A DNA stretch of 64,000 nucleotides from Halomonas sp. I5-271120 (GCF_030553075.1 NZ_CP130701.1:1674001-1738000), one strand, 5' to 3'. Counted from the first letter of the stretch, positions 38,746 to 52,734 are shown. The notes: a model not told the origin generated them from the sequence alone. Program-made: numbers and translations.

Positions 38746-40887
38746 TTAATTTCGGACGCGGGTGATCTTGCCGACGTGGGACAGGTTGCGGATCCGCTTC
38801 ATGATGCTCGCCAGGTGGACGCGGTCATGGACCGACAGGGTCAGGTTGACGATCGACAGTCGGGCGTCGCGCTCTTCGATACCGATGCGCTCGATGTTGG
38901 CATCGGCGTCGGTCACCAGACTCGCCAGCTCGGCGACCAGGCCGCGGCGGCTTTCCATGTGGATGCGCAGCGCCACCGGGAAGTCTTCCTGAATGTTCTC
39001 CGACCAGGAGAGGCTGAAGAGCTTGTCCGGATCGCTCCTCAGTTCCACCAGATTGCGGCATTCGGTGCGGTGCACGACGATACCCTTGCCCACCGAAAGG
39101 TGGCCGATCACCGGATCACCGGGTAACGGGTGGCAGCAGCGGGCGAAGTTGATCACCATGCCGTCGGCGCCACTGATGACGATCGAGCCTTCGGCATTGC
39201 CGGGGCCGATGTCACCGCCACTGGCCGGCTGGTCGTCGGGCAGCCTGCTGGCGAGCCGGTGGGCGACGGCGTGGGCCATGCGGTTGCCAAGGCCAATCGA
39301 TTCCAGCAGTTCATCGCTGCGCTTGAGCGACAGCTCCTCGAGCAGCGACGGCAGCGCGTCCTGGGGCAGTTCCTCGAGGCTGAGTTCGTAATCGGCAAGC
39401 GCCTTGTTGAGCAGGCGATGGCCGAGCTGGACGGACTCGGTATGCTGCTGATGCTTGAGCGCATGGCGGATCGCCGAGCGTGCCTTGGCGGTCATCACGA
39501 ACGACAGCCAGGCGGTGTTGGGCCGGGCCCCGGGCGCGGTGATGATCTCAAGGGTCTGGCCGCTTTCCAGGCGGCTCGAAAGCGGCGCCAGGTGGCGGTC
39601 GATGCGACAGGCGATGCAGCTGTTGCCGATGTCGGTATGCACGCTGTAGGCGAAGTCGATCACCGTGGCGCCCTGGGGCAGCTCCATGATGTCGCCTTTT
39701 GGCGTGAATACATAAATATCGTCAGGGAACAGGTCGTTCTTGACGTGCTCGATGAACTCCAGGGAGTTGCCCGCCTGGCGCTGCATCTCGAGCAGGCCGC
39801 GCACCCATTCCCGCGCCCTGGCGTGGCTGCCGGCGGCGATTGGCCGCTCGGTCTGGCCGGCCTTGTAGAGCCAGTGGGCGGCGATGCCGTTGTTGGCCAT
39901 GGCCTCCATCTCGCGGGTGCGGATCTGCACCTCGATGGGCATGCCGCCGGTGCCGAACAGGGTGGTATGCAGGCTCTGGTAGCCGTTGGCCTTAGGGATG
40001 GCGATGTAGTCTTTGAAGCGCCCCGGTACCGGCTTGTAGAGATTGTGTACCGCACCGAGGATGCGATAACAGCTGTCGACATCGTCGGTGATGATGCGAA
40101 ACCCGAACACGTCCATGATCTCGGCAAACGGCTTACGCTGGTCGCGCATCTTGCGATAGATCGACAGCAGGTGCTTCTGGCGCCCGACCACCGTGCCCGG
40201 CAGACCGTCGTCGTCGAGGCATTTCTGCAGGCTCGACTGGACCTGGCGGATGGTGGTGCGACGGTTGCCGCGGGCCTTGCCCACCGCGCGCTTGATGCGC
40301 TCGGCGCGCATCGGGTGCAGGGCCTGGAAGGACAGGTCCTCGAGCTCGACGCGAATGGTGTTGATGCCTAGCCGCCCGGCGATGCGGGCGTAGATTTCAA
40401 GGGTCTCGCGGGCGATACGGCGCTTCTTGTCCGGGCGCAGAGCGCCCAGGGTGCGCATGTTGTGCAGGCGGTCGGCGAGCTTGACGATGATCACCCGGAT
40501 GTCCCGGGACATCGCCAGCACCATCTTCTGAAAATTCTCGGCCTGGGCGACGGCCTTGTCTTCGAAGGTGATCTGGGTCAGCTTCGAGACGCCGTCGACC
40601 AGCTCCGCTACCGGTTCGCCGAACTGTTCGGCGAGGGCCTTCTTGGAGACGCCGGTATCTTCGATCACATCATGCAGCATGGCCGCCATCAGGGCCTGAT
40701 GGTCCATGTGCATGTTGGCGAGAATGTTGGCGACCGCCAGCGGATGGGTCACATAGGGCTCGCCTGAGCGGCGGCGCTGGCCGTCATGGGCCTGCTCGGC
40801 GTAGTAGAAGGCGCGCTTGACCTGGCGGATTTCCTCCGAGGGAAGATAGCCGCCTAGGCGGTCGGCCAGGTCATCGATGGTGAACAT
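38746..40887 (-). CDS. spoT: Bifunctional (p)ppGpp synthetase/hydrolase SpoT
   Basis: Encodes 713 residues. The HD hydrolase domain has LHDVIEDTG near residue 72; the synthetase domain has MDVFGFRI and [19 protein letters not shown] follows ([13 protein letters not shown]), then a helical region, the conserved CCHP zinc-type motif and a C-terminal ACT domain. It makes and degrades the stringent-response alarmone. It sits in the standard gmk-rpoZ-spoT order. Confidence 0.96.
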   Translation of the reverse strand: MFTIDDLADRLGGYLPSEEIRQVKRAFYYAEQAHDGQRRRSGEPYVTHPLAVANILANMHMDHQALMAAMLHDVIEDTGVSKKALAEQFGEPVAELVDGVSKLTQITFEDKAVAQAENFQKMVLAMSRDIRVIIVKLADRLHNMRTLGALRPDKKRRIARETLEIYARIAGRLGINTIRVELEDLSFQALHPMRAERIKRAVGKARGNRRTTIRQVQSSLQKCLDDDGLPGTVVGRQKHLLSIYRKMRDQRKPFAEIMDVFGFRIITDDVDSCYRILGAVHNLYKPVPGRFKDYIAIPKANGYQSLHTTLFGTGGMPIEVQIRTREMEAMANNGIAAHWLYKAGQTERPIAAGSHARAREWVRGLLEMQRQAGNSLEFIEHVKNDLFPDDIYVFTPKGDIMELPQGATVIDFAYSVHTDIGNSCIACRIDRHLAPLSSRLESGQTLEIITAPGARPNTAWLSFVMTAKARSAIRHALKHQQHTESVQLGHRLLNKALADYELSLEELPQDALPSLLEELSLKRSDELLESIGLGNRMAHAVAHRLASRLPDDQPASGGDIGPGNAEGSIVISGADGMVINFARCCHPLPGDPVIGHLSVGKGIVVHRTECRNLVELRSDPDKLFSLSWSENIQEDFPVALRIHMESRRGLVAELASLVTDADANIERIGIEERDARLSIVNLTLSVHDRVHLASIMKRIRNLSHVGKITRVRN

Positions 40888-40951
40888 GCAGCACGCCTAT
40901 ACCCTGAACGCAAAGGAAAGGTTGACGATATCAGAATTCAGCGCGGTTGCG

Positions 40952-41203
40952 TCATTCCTCGCCCATTTCGGGCTCGCGACGGGGGCGTACCGCTGCCTCG
41001 ATCGGCTCGTTGAGCACGTTTTCGTTGATCTTCTGGGCGGCGATCTCACGCAGCGCCATGACGGTGGGCTTGTCGTTTTCCCAGGGCAGCAGGGCATCGC
41101 GGGAGCCGCGGGCCAGCTGACGCGCACGCTGGGTGGAGATCATCACCAGCTTGAAACGGTTTTCGACGTGTTCCAGACAATCTTCGACGGTGACTCGCGC
41201 CAT
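40952..41203 (-). CDS. rpoZ: RNA polymerase omega subunit
   Basis: Encodes 83 residues from the ATG at 41203. The N-terminus [20 protein letters not shown] and [16 protein letters not shown] are the omega signature. Omega helps assemble RNA polymerase by holding beta-prime and forms part of a ppGpp site. The longer open frame to 41356 is not real. It lies between gmk and spoT, as in E. coli. Confidence 0.96.
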   Translation of the reverse strand: MARVTVEDCLEHVENRFKLVMISTQRARQLARGSRDALLPWENDKPTVMALREIAAQKINENVLNEPIEAAVRPRREPEMGEE

Positions 41204-41285
41204 GATCAGGTACCTGAGTTCGAGGGATGGGAAAGATAAATCGTTCGAAGGCCCCGCCGACGGGCACGCTGCGGGACCGTGCAGT

Positions 41286-42026
<741 letters not shown>

Positions 42027-42087
42027 TCAGGCGGCGAGGGGCCCTCGATCATGATGATGCGGGTCAGGCCGAACGTCACCCGGTTTA

Positions 42088-43072
42088 TCACAGGGGCGCC
42101 CTGCTCGACGGGGGGCGTGGCCACCAGGGCGGCGCCCCCGACGCAGGCGCCGTATTGAGGATGGCCCCGGACCCGTGGCCCATATCGTCGGCGAGGAGTT
42201 CGAGGACGTACTGGGCGGCCACCGAATTGCCGCGCTCATCCAGCGCCGGTGACCAGGCGCAGACCGAGAAACAGCCCGGGACAATGGCGATGATCCCGCC
42301 GCCTACCCCACTCTTGGCCGGTAGGCCGGCCCGGTAGGCGAAGTCGCCCGCCGCGTCGTACATGCCGCAGGTGAACAGCAGCGAATTGATCCGCCGGGAC
42401 AGGTCGGACGCGATGAACTGCTCGCCCAGGGGGCGGGCGTATCCCCCGGCGGCCAGGAAGTTGAAGGCCCGGGCGAGGTCGACGCAGCTCATGGACAGTG
42501 CACAGCAGGAGAAATAGGCCTGCAGGACGGCGTCCACGTCGTTGTCCAGATGGCCGAAGGCCTGCATCAGGTAGGCCATGGCGGCGTTGCGGGCTCGATG
42601 CTGCCATTCGGAGGCCTGCACGCCTTCGTCGATGTGGATCGTCGGGTTGGCGGACAGTCGGCGGGCGACGTCGCGAAGACGGCGTGGCGAAGGCGCTGAC
42701 CAGGCGATCGGTGACCGCGATGGCGCCGGCGTTGATGAAGGGGTTACGGGGCTTGCCGCCCTCCACCTCAAGCTGGGTCAGGGAATTGAAGGGCATGCCC
42801 GAGGGATTGCGGCCCACGCGCGTCCACAGGGCATCGCCGTGCACGCGCAAGGCCAGGGTCAGCAGCAGCGCCTTGGCGATGCTCTGAATCGAGAACGGCT
42901 CCTGTGCCTCGCCGGCGCGGTAGATCTCCCCGTCATTGGTGCAGATGGCGATGCCGAAGCGATCGGCCCGCCGCTGCGCCAGCGCGGGAATATAGTCGGC
43001 GACGCGGCCGCTGCCCAGTCGGGTCCTGGCGCGTTGCTCCAGGCTTTCCACCCATTCCTGCATCGTTTCCAT
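42088..43072 (-). pseudogene. glsA: Glutaminase (GlsA family) interrupted by a +1 frameshift
   Basis: The first part (43072 to about 42683) encodes a normal serine-dependent glutaminase N-terminus: YIPALAQRR, then FSIQSIAKALLLTLAL with the catalytic SxxK, and NPFINAGAIAVTDRLVS. The frame then turns into nonsense, while the correct sequence (RLRDVARRLSANPTIHIDE, later PAKSGVGGGI and GNSVAAQYVLE) continues in the next frame to 42088. One extra base in the GG at 42681-42682 (plus strand) explains the shift exactly: without it the two halves join as FAT-RLRDVA. It may be a real mutation or a base-calling error. Glutaminase turns glutamine into glutamate and ammonia. It follows the AGCS symporter gene and probably shares its sigma-54 promoter. 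The restored C-terminus carries about 30 extra residues. Confidence 0.85.
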
Positions 43073-43174
43073 GAGAACTCTCTGGCTGGTCGTCGCGAAG
43101 GGAGCGAGGACGCGACGGCCCGGCGGCGGCAGATGCCGCGGCCGGGCCGATGATGTCCGGAAGCAGAAACCCGG

Positions 43175-44641
<1,467 letters not shown>

Positions 44642-44974
44642 GCGGCACCTCCCTCGCGGGTGATTGACTGGGCGGAGGGGGCGCTTGCGGCGGGTAAGGC
44701 CGCCGTGATTATGGTGGGCATCGGTCGTTGAACCTCTTGTTCTTGGAATGTCGCGGCTCTCGTCATGGAGCCACTCCATCAAGAGCAAGGGGCATGCCAG
44801 ATGGCGATATATCGGTTACATGATTGTTTTTTCTTGCATTTCTGTCGGGGCTTGGCCTCGGCGGCGAGGGTGAAGGGGTATAACCTCGAGGCGCCTCGGG
44901 GCGGCGGTGTTTAGTAAGTCTCTGAAATAAAAAGGCTATGTGGCGCTATAACCCTGGTTATTCCGTCGCCGGGG
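44642..44974 (-). promoter_or_regulatory. Regulatory region of the AGCS-glutaminase unit
   Basis: 333 bases between the response-regulator stop and the symporter start, all genes on the minus strand. It contains a sigma-54 promoter (44784-44799) and, 80-190 bases upstream of it, several inverted repeats built on TATAACC/GGTTATA. This is the layout expected for an enhancer-dependent promoter. Confidence 0.7.
44784..44799 (-). promoter_or_regulatory. Sigma-54 (-24/-12) promoter upstream of the AGCS symporter
   Basis: On the minus strand the sequence reads TGGCATG CCCC TTGCT (44799 down to 44784), matching TGGCACG-N4-TTGCW with a single change. Transcription would start near 44772, about 130 bases before the symporter ATG. 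Confidence 0.82.

Positions 44975-44980
<6 letters not shown>
44876..44980. repeat. Inverted repeats, candidate enhancer (UAS) for the NtrC-like regulator
   Basis: ATAACCCTGGTTAT (44948-44961) is a perfect two-sided repeat with a 2-base centre. CTATAACCC (44946-44954) also pairs with GGGTTATAG (44972-44980), and another GGTATAACC lies at 44877-44885. CGAGGCGCCTCG (44887-44898) is a further exact palindrome. They start about 80 bases upstream of the -24 element and overlap the end of the regulator gene. Confidence 0.6.
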
Positions 44981-46404
<1,424 letters not shown>

Positions 46405-46408
<4 letters not shown>

Positions 46409-48165
46409 CGATCGTCCTGGTGGGAGGGGGCATCGTCGTCGGCCGAGGCCACGGGCAGCGTCAGGGTGACGGTGGTGCCGCGGCCGGGGTGAGACGCGAA
46501 GTCCAGCTGGCCGTGGTGCTCGCGGACGATGCCGGACGAGACCGACAGTCCCAGGCCGGTACCGCCGCACTCGCGCCGGGTGGTGAAGAAGGGGTCGGTC
46601 AGCCGGGTGAGCGCCGCCGGGTCGATGCCTCGTCCCTCGTCGTACACCTCCAGGGTCACGGCCTCGTCGTCGGGAAGGTGCCGGGTCGTCAGGCGGATGC
46701 CCCGGTCGCGACCCTCCAGGGCCTGGCAGGCGTTGAGCACCAGATTGATGATCACCTGCTCGATGCGCTGGGCGTTGCCCCGCACGGCGGGCAGGTCGCC
46801 GGCGTAGTGCGCCTCGAAGCGGCCGGTGGCCTGGCGGATCGAGTTGTCGACCAGACGCACCGCGGTCCTGACCACCTCGTCGAGGTCGAGGCGCTCGCCG
46901 AGATCGGGGCTGCCCTGTCGGGCGAAGTCCTTGAGATCGCCGACGATCCGCTTGATGCGCTGGGTGCCCTCCAGCATCTCGTCGAGCATCGAGGGCACCT
47001 CGTCGCGCATGCGCGAGTAGGGCAGGCCGCCGAACGGGAAGTCGCCGTGGTCGCGATAGTGGGCCTCGAGGATCGGGCGGGCATCGTCGTGGGCATCCCG
47101 CAGCACCGGCAGGTTCAGCAGCAGCAGGCCGCTGGGGTTGTTGATCTCGTGGGCGACGCCGGAGACCAGAACGCCCAACGAGGACATCTTGTCGGCCTGG
47201 ATCAACTGCTGCTGCTGGCGGCGCAGTTCTTCGCTGCGGCTCGCCACTTCGCGCTTGAGCAGGCGGTTCCAGACCACGATGCCGCCGAGAATCAGCAGCA
47301 GCAGCGCCGAGGCGATGGCGCCGATCAGCCCGAGCCGTTTCCAGGGCAGGCCCTTCCCTTGCTCCAGAGGGCCCAGCCACTTGTCGTAGATGGCTTGATG
47401 ACGGCCGGTGTTCTTGAGGATGGCCAGGCCCTCGCTGAACTGGGCCAGCACGTCGGCGTCGCCCTCCTTGACGGCATAGCCGTAGCGCAGCGAGAAGGGG
47501 CGGGCGACCGGCACCAGGTTGGTCAGTCCCAGTTCACGGCTGAGATACAAGGCGGGCAGGTTGGCCACCAGGGCATAGTCATGCTGGCCGGCGGCGAGGG
47601 CGCGCAGCGCGTCGGCATGGGTGTCGGTGGTGAACAGCTCGGCCCCCACGTCCTTCTCGATCAGCATGTCCTGCATGATATCGCCGCGCTGGACGATGAC
47701 CTCCTGGCCGCGAAGCTCCTCCAGGCGCTCCACGGGTGGGGTGCCGCGGCGGGCGAAGATGGACTGGTGGACGATGGCGTGGGGTGGGGCGAAGTCGAAG
47801 GTGGCGTCGCGGGCCTCGGAATATGACATGCCCTCCAGGACATCGATCTCACCGCTTTCCAGCTTGCGGCGCATTTCGCTCCAGGGGCCCAGTTCGATGC
47901 GCACCTTGATGCCCATCACCTCGGCGATGGCTCGGGAGAGCTCGACGTCATAGCCGGCGGGACGGCCGTCTTCGTCGAGGAACTCGTAGGGGGGATGGTA
48001 GTGATCGCCGCCGATCACGATGACCCGATCGTCGCCGGTGGAGGGCGGCGCGGCTTGGCCGGCGGCCGGCAGCGCGACTTGGCATGCCACGAACAGCAGC
48101 GGCAGCCACCGTCTTGCGGCGCTGATGCTTAGGGAGTGGGGGGTGTCGGTCGGCGTCACGGGCAT
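46405..48165 (-). CDS. Sensor histidine kinase with periplasmic amino-acid-binding-type (SBP_bac_3) domain
   Basis: Encodes 586 residues. A signal peptide (about 1-38) precedes one complete type 3 solute-binding domain (about 45-265; PYEFLDEDGRPAGYDVELS, IDVLEGMSYSEAR), then a single membrane helix near 278-298, a short coiled coil, HisKA with GVAHEINNPSG (His near 340) and an ATPase domain with G boxes ending in GGTGLGLSV. The binding domain suggests it senses an extracellular amino acid directly. Partner of the adjoining NtrC-type regulator (4-base overlap); both lie upstream of the AGCS symporter and glutaminase. Confidence 0.92.
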
Positions 48166-48373
48166 TCCCGGAGTCTACGCGATGTGTTGGCCTAACTCGC
48201 GGTTCTACTGATGTGCTTGAGGCGGGCGGGGCCTTGATCGGGCCGGGCTTGCGGGGCCCGGCGGCAATGCTGCGGAGGTGTCTGGGGCATGAAGTAACCC
48301 TTCGATGCGCCGGGGACGCGCCGATGATCCGTCTCACAATAAAGTCACGATTATCGCATACCGTGTCGGCCTC

Positions 48374-48382
48374 TGGGATAAT
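48374..48382 (+). promoter_or_regulatory. Extended -10 promoter candidate for the MFS gene at 48441
   Basis: TGGGATAAT gives an extended -10 (TGn plus GATAAT at 48377-48382), 58 bases before the MFS start. No good -35 is seen, which an extended -10 can tolerate. The divergent kinase gene starts at 48165. Confidence 0.4.
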
Positions 48383-48440
48383 AGCCTGCTAATTTCGCGC
48401 CGCCTGGCGGTTGCGTCATCATTGTTCAAGGAAGCATGAC

Positions 48441-49628
48441 ATGCCAACGGATTCGACTCGTCCAACCCCGAACCCTCGCCGGGCCGAGAAGGCGCTGGCA
48501 CTGGGGGGCTTCGCCATCGGCACGACCGAATTCGTGATCATGGGCCTGATGCAGCGTATCGCTACCGATTACGGCATCGCGGTCCAGGACGTGGGCCTGG
48601 CGATCAGCGCCTATGCCCTTGGGGTAGTGGTCGGTGCACCGTTGATCTCGGCGATTGGCGCACGCATTCCCCGTCGTCGGCTGCTGATCGGCCTGATGGT
48701 GCTGTTCGCTGCCAGTAATCTGCTGACTCTGCTGGCCCCTTCCTTCTATGGGTTCGTTGCCCTGCGCTTCTTTGCCGGCCTGCCTCACGGGGTCTACCTG
48801 GGGGTGGCGGCGCTGGTGGCCGCCAATGTTGCCGAACCCCACGAGCGGGGCCGCGCCGTCGGCCGGGTGCTGATGGGGCTGACCCTGGCGATCCTCGCCG
48901 GGGCGCCGCTGGCCACTTGGGTCGGTGGCCTGTTGGGCTGGAAGGCCGCCTTCGTGATGGTGGGAGCGCTGGGGCTTTGCACCGCGCTGCTGGTGCGGCT
49001 GTGGGTACCGGTTCAGCCGGCCAATGAGGGCGCGTCCCTGCGCTCCGAGCTTTCGGCCATCACCAAGCCGCGAGTGCTCTATACGCTCGCCGTCGCCTGC
49101 GTCGGCTTTGCCGGCATGTTCAGCGTGTTCAGCTATGCGATGCCGACCCTGACCCATCAGGCCGGCATGTCCGAGGCGCTTGGCCCGCTGGTGCTGGCGG
49201 TATTTGGAGTGGGCGCCGTCATCGGCAACTATGCGGGCGGGCGGCTGGCCGACGCTAACCAGAGCCTTGCCATCGGCGGGGCCCTGGTCTGGGCCGCGCT
49301 TTGCCAACTGGGCTTCTTCCTGGCCGCCGATCAGATCTGGAGTGGCATGCTGTTCGTCGGCCTGGTGGGCACCTGTGGCGCCCTGGTGCCGCCGCTCCAG
49401 ACCCGGCTGATGGATGTCGCCGGAGAGGCCCAGACCATGGCCGCGACCCTCAATCACGCCGCCTTCAACATCGCCAATGGCCTCGGCGCCTGGCTGGGCG
49501 GCATGGCGGTGACGGTGGGTCTGGGCTGGTCGGCCACCGGGCTGGTGGGTATGGCCATGGCGCTGGCCGGTCTGGTGATCTTTCTGTTCGCCCTGGCGCG
49601 GGAGCGAGCCACACAGGTGCCTGCCTGA
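48441..49628 (+). CDS. MFS transporter, DHA1 drug/sugar exporter type
   Basis: Encodes 395 residues from the ATG at 48441, which follows AAGGAAG. Twelve membrane segments. The opening FAIGTTEFVIMGLMQRIA and the HGVYLGVAA stretch in helix 4-5 are typical of the AraJ/NepI/SotB group of exporters for sugars, nucleosides or drugs. The loop after helix 2 has IPRRRLLIG. The substrate is unknown. A second MFS gene follows 61 bases later, with a 'agtacaag' direct repeat between them. Confidence 0.88.
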   Translation: MPTDSTRPTPNPRRAEKALALGGFAIGTTEFVIMGLMQRIATDYGIAVQDVGLAISAYALGVVVGAPLISAIGARIPRRRLLIGLMVLFAASNLLTLLAPSFYGFVALRFFAGLPHGVYLGVAALVAANVAEPHERGRAVGRVLMGLTLAILAGAPLATWVGGLLGWKAAFVMVGALGLCTALLVRLWVPVQPANEGASLRSELSAITKPRVLYTLAVACVGFAGMFSVFSYAMPTLTHQAGMSEALGPLVLAVFGVGAVIGNYAGGRLADANQSLAIGGALVWAALCQLGFFLAADQIWSGMLFVGLVGTCGALVPPLQTRLMDVAGEAQTMAATLNHAAFNIANGLGAWLGGMAVTVGLGWSATGLVGMAMALAGLVIFLFALARERATQVPA

Positions 49629-49689
49629 TTTGGCGCCGGCCTGAGCTGGCGCGACTCTTATCAGTACAAGATTAGTACAAGGAGAGACC

Positions 49690-50895
49690 ATGACGACTGC
49701 TGGCGATAGCCACACCCAGGCATCGGCGCTGCCCTTCCTGGGTGTGGCGCTTGCGTTTCTGATCACCATGCTGGGTACCACCCTGCCCACGCCTCTGTAC
49801 CCGGTCTATCAGGCGCGCTTCGATTTCTCGCAGCTGACCATCACGGTGATCTTCGCCGTCTATGCGCTGGGGGTGATGGGCGCCCTGGTGGCCACCGGGC
49901 GCTGGTCGGATCAGCTCGGCCGGCGCCCGATGCTGGGCGCCGGCCTGGCGGCGGCGGCCATCAGTGACCTGGTCTTCCTGTCCAGTGACGGCCTTGCAAG
50001 CCTGCTGGTCGGCCGCTTCATCTCGGGGGTGTCGGCCGGCATCTTCACGGCGACCGCCACCGTGGCGGTGATGGAGCTGGCGCCGATGGCCTGGCCGCGT
50101 CGGGCGGCCTTTCTGGCTACCGCCGTCAACATGGGGGGCCTGGGGCTGGGGCCGATCGTTGCCGGCCTGTTGGTGGAATACCTGCCCTGGCCGCTACGCC
50201 TTGCTTATGGGGTGCACCTGGTGCTGGCCGCCCTGGCGGCGCTGGTGATTCTCAAGGCGCCGGAGACGGTGACCCGTCCGGCGCGGCCGAAGCTCACGCT
50301 ACAGAGACTGCAGGTGCCAGAGGAGGTTCGCGATATCTTCCTGCCCGCGGCCATCGCCGGCTTCGCCGGTTTTGCCCTGCTGGGGTTCTTCACCGCCACG
50401 GCGCCGGCCTTCATGATCGGTGTGCTTGGCTATGACAACCTGGCGCTCAGCGGGCTTACCGCGGGCTCAGTGTTCTTCGCCTCGACCCTCGGCCAGCTTC
50501 TACAGGAACGCTTCTCTCCGTCCTGGCGGCTGCCGCTGGGCTGCGCCGGGGTGATTCTCGGGGCCTCGCTGGTAGGCATTGGCATTGGACTTGCCTCGCT
50601 TGTGTTCTTCCTGCTCGGGGCGCTCGTCGCGGGCATCGGCCAGGGCATGGCCTTTCGCGCCGGCCTGGGGGCGGTCGTGCAGGCAAGCCCCGCCGATCAG
50701 CGCGGCGGCGTCGCCGCGACCTTCTTCATCGTGGCCTACATCGCCCTGTCGATTCCGGTGGTGGGCATCGGGCTTGCGGTCCGCGCCTTCGGCCTGGCAC
50801 CTGCCGGCATGGCTTTCGCTGGTGGCGTCGCGCTGCTGGCGGGCACCTCGCTTGCGAGCCTTTTGTGGATGAGGCGCCGCAGGGTGCAGGGCTAA
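49690..50895 (+). CDS. MFS transporter
   Basis: Encodes 401 residues with about twelve membrane segments and the MFS loop SDQLGRRPMLGAGL between helices 2 and 3. An early TTLPTPLYPVYQ stretch is seen in a group of predicted drug/solute exporters. It is close in position to, but different in sequence from, the MFS gene in front. An AAGGAGAG ribosome site precedes the ATG and a strong terminator follows, so the two MFS genes may be one transcript. Substrate not predictable. Confidence 0.88.
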   Translation: MTTAGDSHTQASALPFLGVALAFLITMLGTTLPTPLYPVYQARFDFSQLTITVIFAVYALGVMGALVATGRWSDQLGRRPMLGAGLAAAAISDLVFLSSDGLASLLVGRFISGVSAGIFTATATVAVMELAPMAWPRRAAFLATAVNMGGLGLGPIVAGLLVEYLPWPLRLAYGVHLVLAALAALVILKAPETVTRPARPKLTLQRLQVPEEVRDIFLPAAIAGFAGFALLGFFTATAPAFMIGVLGYDNLALSGLTAGSVFFASTLGQLLQERFSPSWRLPLGCAGVILGASLVGIGIGLASLVFFLLGALVAGIGQGMAFRAGLGAVVQASPADQRGGVAATFFIVAYIALSIPVVGIGLAVRAFGLAPAGMAFAGGVALLAGTSLASLLWMRRRRVQG

Positions 50896-50933
50896 ACCGC
50901 CAAGACACCACCTCTTCCTGATGAATCAAAAAC

Positions 50934-50960
50934 GCCGGGCGATTGGCCCGGCTTTTTTTG
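50934..50960 (+). terminator. Rho-independent terminator after the MFS pair
   Basis: GCCGGGC (50934-50940) pairs with GCCCGGC (50946-50952), loop GATTG, followed by TTTTTTTG. On the other side, the ohr gene ends at 51028. Confidence 0.92.
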
Positions 50961-51027
50961 TGCAGTCGTGTGCAGCTGTCTGCAGACTGCCCGTCTCGAT
51001 GAGCATCACCGCACGCGGTGGCATCGA

Positions 51028-51456
51028 TCAGACCTCGACATTGAGGGTCACATCGATGTTGCCGCGGGTGGCGTTGGAGTAAGGGCAGACTTGGTGGGCT
51101 GCATCGACCAGTGCCTGTGCGGCGGCCTGATCCATGCCCGGCAGCGAGACGTTGAGGGCGACTTCAATGCCGAAACCGGAGGGAATCTGGCCGATGCCGA
51201 CCTGGCCGACCACCTGAGTTGCCTCGGGCAGCTTGACCTTCTGCTGACTGGCGATGTGCTTCATGGCGCCGATGAAGCAGGCGGAATAGCCAGCGGCGAA
51301 CAGCTGTTCGGGGTTGGTGCCGTTACCGCCGGCGCCTCCGAGCTCCTTCGGTGTGCTCAGCGACACTGACAGGGCGCCATCAGATGTCTGGGAGGAGCCG
51401 TCACGGCCGCCCGTCGTGGTGGCTTCGGCGCGATAGAGGACTTTTTCGATCGACAT
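51028..51456 (-). CDS. ohr: Organic hydroperoxide resistance protein Ohr
   Basis: Encodes 142 residues of the Ohr/OsmC fold. The two catalytic cysteines are at residues 60 ([10 protein letters not shown]) and 124 ([11 protein letters not shown]), the exact positions and motifs of studied Ohr enzymes, which reduce organic hydroperoxides with lipoyl thiols. An AGGAG ribosome site precedes the ATG. It lies downstream of its regulator gene ohrR on the same strand with a palindromic operator in between. Confidence 0.96.
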   Translation of the reverse strand: MSIEKVLYRAEATTTGGRDGSSQTSDGALSVSLSTPKELGGAGGNGTNPEQLFAAGYSACFIGAMKHIASQQKVKLPEATQVVGQVGIGQIPSGFGIEVALNVSLPGMDQAAAQALVDAAHQVCPYSNATRGNIDVTLNVEV

Positions 51457-51505
51457 GGAAATTCTCCAGGAGGTGGGCGGTGGGAACTTTGCAGCAATTG
51501 ATTAT

Positions 51506-51524
51506 TTGCTATTTAATAGCACAC
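51506..51524 (-). promoter_or_regulatory. OhrR operator candidate upstream of ohr
   Basis: On the minus strand GTGTGCTATTAAATAGCAA (51524-51506) contains the perfect palindrome GCTATT-A-AATAGC. A matching sequence, with the same GTGTGC..ATT...TAGCAA frame, lies upstream of ohrR at 52020-52038. The site is about 50-68 bases before the ohr start. Confidence 0.65.
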
Positions 51525-51545
51525 GACTTAAATGGACAAAAAAAC

Positions 51546-52004
51546 TTAGCCGTCGGCGTTGAGCTTCTTGCGTAGGGCATTGAGCTCATCGCGCAGCTGC
51601 CCCAGCTCCTGCGGTTCGCAGTGGGTGGCACAGATGGCGGCCTTGGGTACGTCTCGGGCGCGATCTTTAAGCGCTTCGCCGGCCTCGCTGAGGCTGACAT
51701 CGACCCGGCGTTCATCCTCGCTTGAGCGCTGGCGCTTGACCAGACCGTGCGCCTCGAGCCGCTTGAGCAGCGGCGTCAGGGTCGCGGAGTCGAGACCCAG
51801 GTGCTCGCCGATCTTCGATACCGACAGTTGACCGTGCTGCCAAAGCACCAGCATGACCAGATACTGCGGATAGGTCAGGCCAAGTTCGTTGAGCAGCCGA
51901 CGGTAGAGCTTGTTCATCGCCAACTGAGTCGAATACAGCGCGAAACAAAGCTGGTTGTCGAGTGTCAGCAGGCTGTCGTCGTCGGCGTGATCAGTCATGT
52001 CCAT
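51546..52004 (-). CDS. ohrR: MarR-family organic peroxide sensor OhrR
   Basis: Encodes 152 residues. A reactive Cys is at residue 20 (NQLCFALYS), the position of the peroxide-sensing Cys in OhrR, and further cysteines at 125 and 129 (ICATHC) fit the two-Cys type that locks with a disulfide. The winged helix has LSVSKIGEHLGLDSATLTPL and SEDERRVDVSL. It represses ohr and probably itself until oxidised by organic peroxides. Confidence 0.95.
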   Translation of the reverse strand: MDMTDHADDDSLLTLDNQLCFALYSTQLAMNKLYRRLLNELGLTYPQYLVMLVLWQHGQLSVSKIGEHLGLDSATLTPLLKRLEAHGLVKRQRSSEDERRVDVSLSEAGEALKDRARDVPKAAICATHCEPQELGQLRDELNALRKKLNADG

Positions 52005-52734
52005 GGCTCAATTTAGATAGTGTGCGATTGTTTAGCAAGCGATAGCTTAAGGTTCGCTTAAGGTGTTGCCGATACGCTCTATTGAAAAGGGTAACAGAAA
52101 AGCATGGTTAATCATTCTATAACAATGTGTTATGTCGAAGCGGCGAGCTGTGGAAGGCTCCCGTCATCACTGGCACATGTAAGGTGATTCAGAGGCGGCC
52201 AATGATCAAAAAAAGCGATGATATGGGCGTTACTCAAGCCTCATTACTATACGCAAGAGCCCAGTCCGTTGCGACGAGCGGGCCAAGGTATTGATTTTTT
52301 TCGGCACTGCCACGCCAACCACTCATGCCAAGAGCATGCCATACGAGAGCCTCCTGCTTGCCACTTTTCCTTCCGTGATCGGGTCATGCAGCACGGCATC
52401 ACGGCTAGGCCTACAGGGCAGCGCTACCAAGCCGATATTACTGTATCGGTAAATTTTCATCGCCAGGGACGGCCCGAGCGTGGCCCGACAGGCCATGGTC
52501 ACGACATGGTAGATGCTTTGTCGGTGTGGTTTGGGCTTTTTGGTACCCGAACAGGCGTGTGCGGAAACGCTAGGCAGCTTGCTGCCCTTCTGGCCGAAAC
52601 CCGCTTTATCGGCAAAGCGTGATGATGCGGCGTTTATCTAAGTGGCTTTTAATAGATTGTTGAAGCAACTTTGTTAGCAATAAAAATTATATTTTGATCT
52701 CACGATCAATTTTTACGCTGGGAGTTACAAGCGC
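52005..52734. other. Long non-coding stretch between ohrR and the disrupted chemoreceptor
   Basis: About 730 bases. The left end holds the ohrR promoter and operator. The open frame 52218-52622 (134 codons) shows no domain, an odd composition and no ribosome site, and is not called. The last 80 bases are AT-rich and contain an inverted repeat TTGATC (52694-52699) / GATCAA (52704-52709) that probably marks the promoter area of the chemoreceptor. Confidence 0.5.
52020..52038 (+). promoter_or_regulatory. OhrR operator candidate upstream of ohrR
   Basis: GTGTGCGATTGTTTAGCAA shares 14 of 19 positions with the ohr-side operator read in the opposite direction, including both outer hexamers. It is 16 bases upstream of the ohrR start. 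Confidence 0.6.

Noticed and set aside
39130..40371. 413-codon plus-strand frame opposite spoT
   Set aside because: Shadow of spoT with no domain or ribosome site.
46409..47380. Upstream extension of the NtrC-type regulator frame to 801 codons
   Set aside because: The extra part lies inside the kinase gene in another frame; the true start is the ATGA overlap at 46408.
52218..52622. 134-codon frame between ohrR and the chemoreceptor
   Set aside because: No ribosome site, no recognisable domain and irregular composition.
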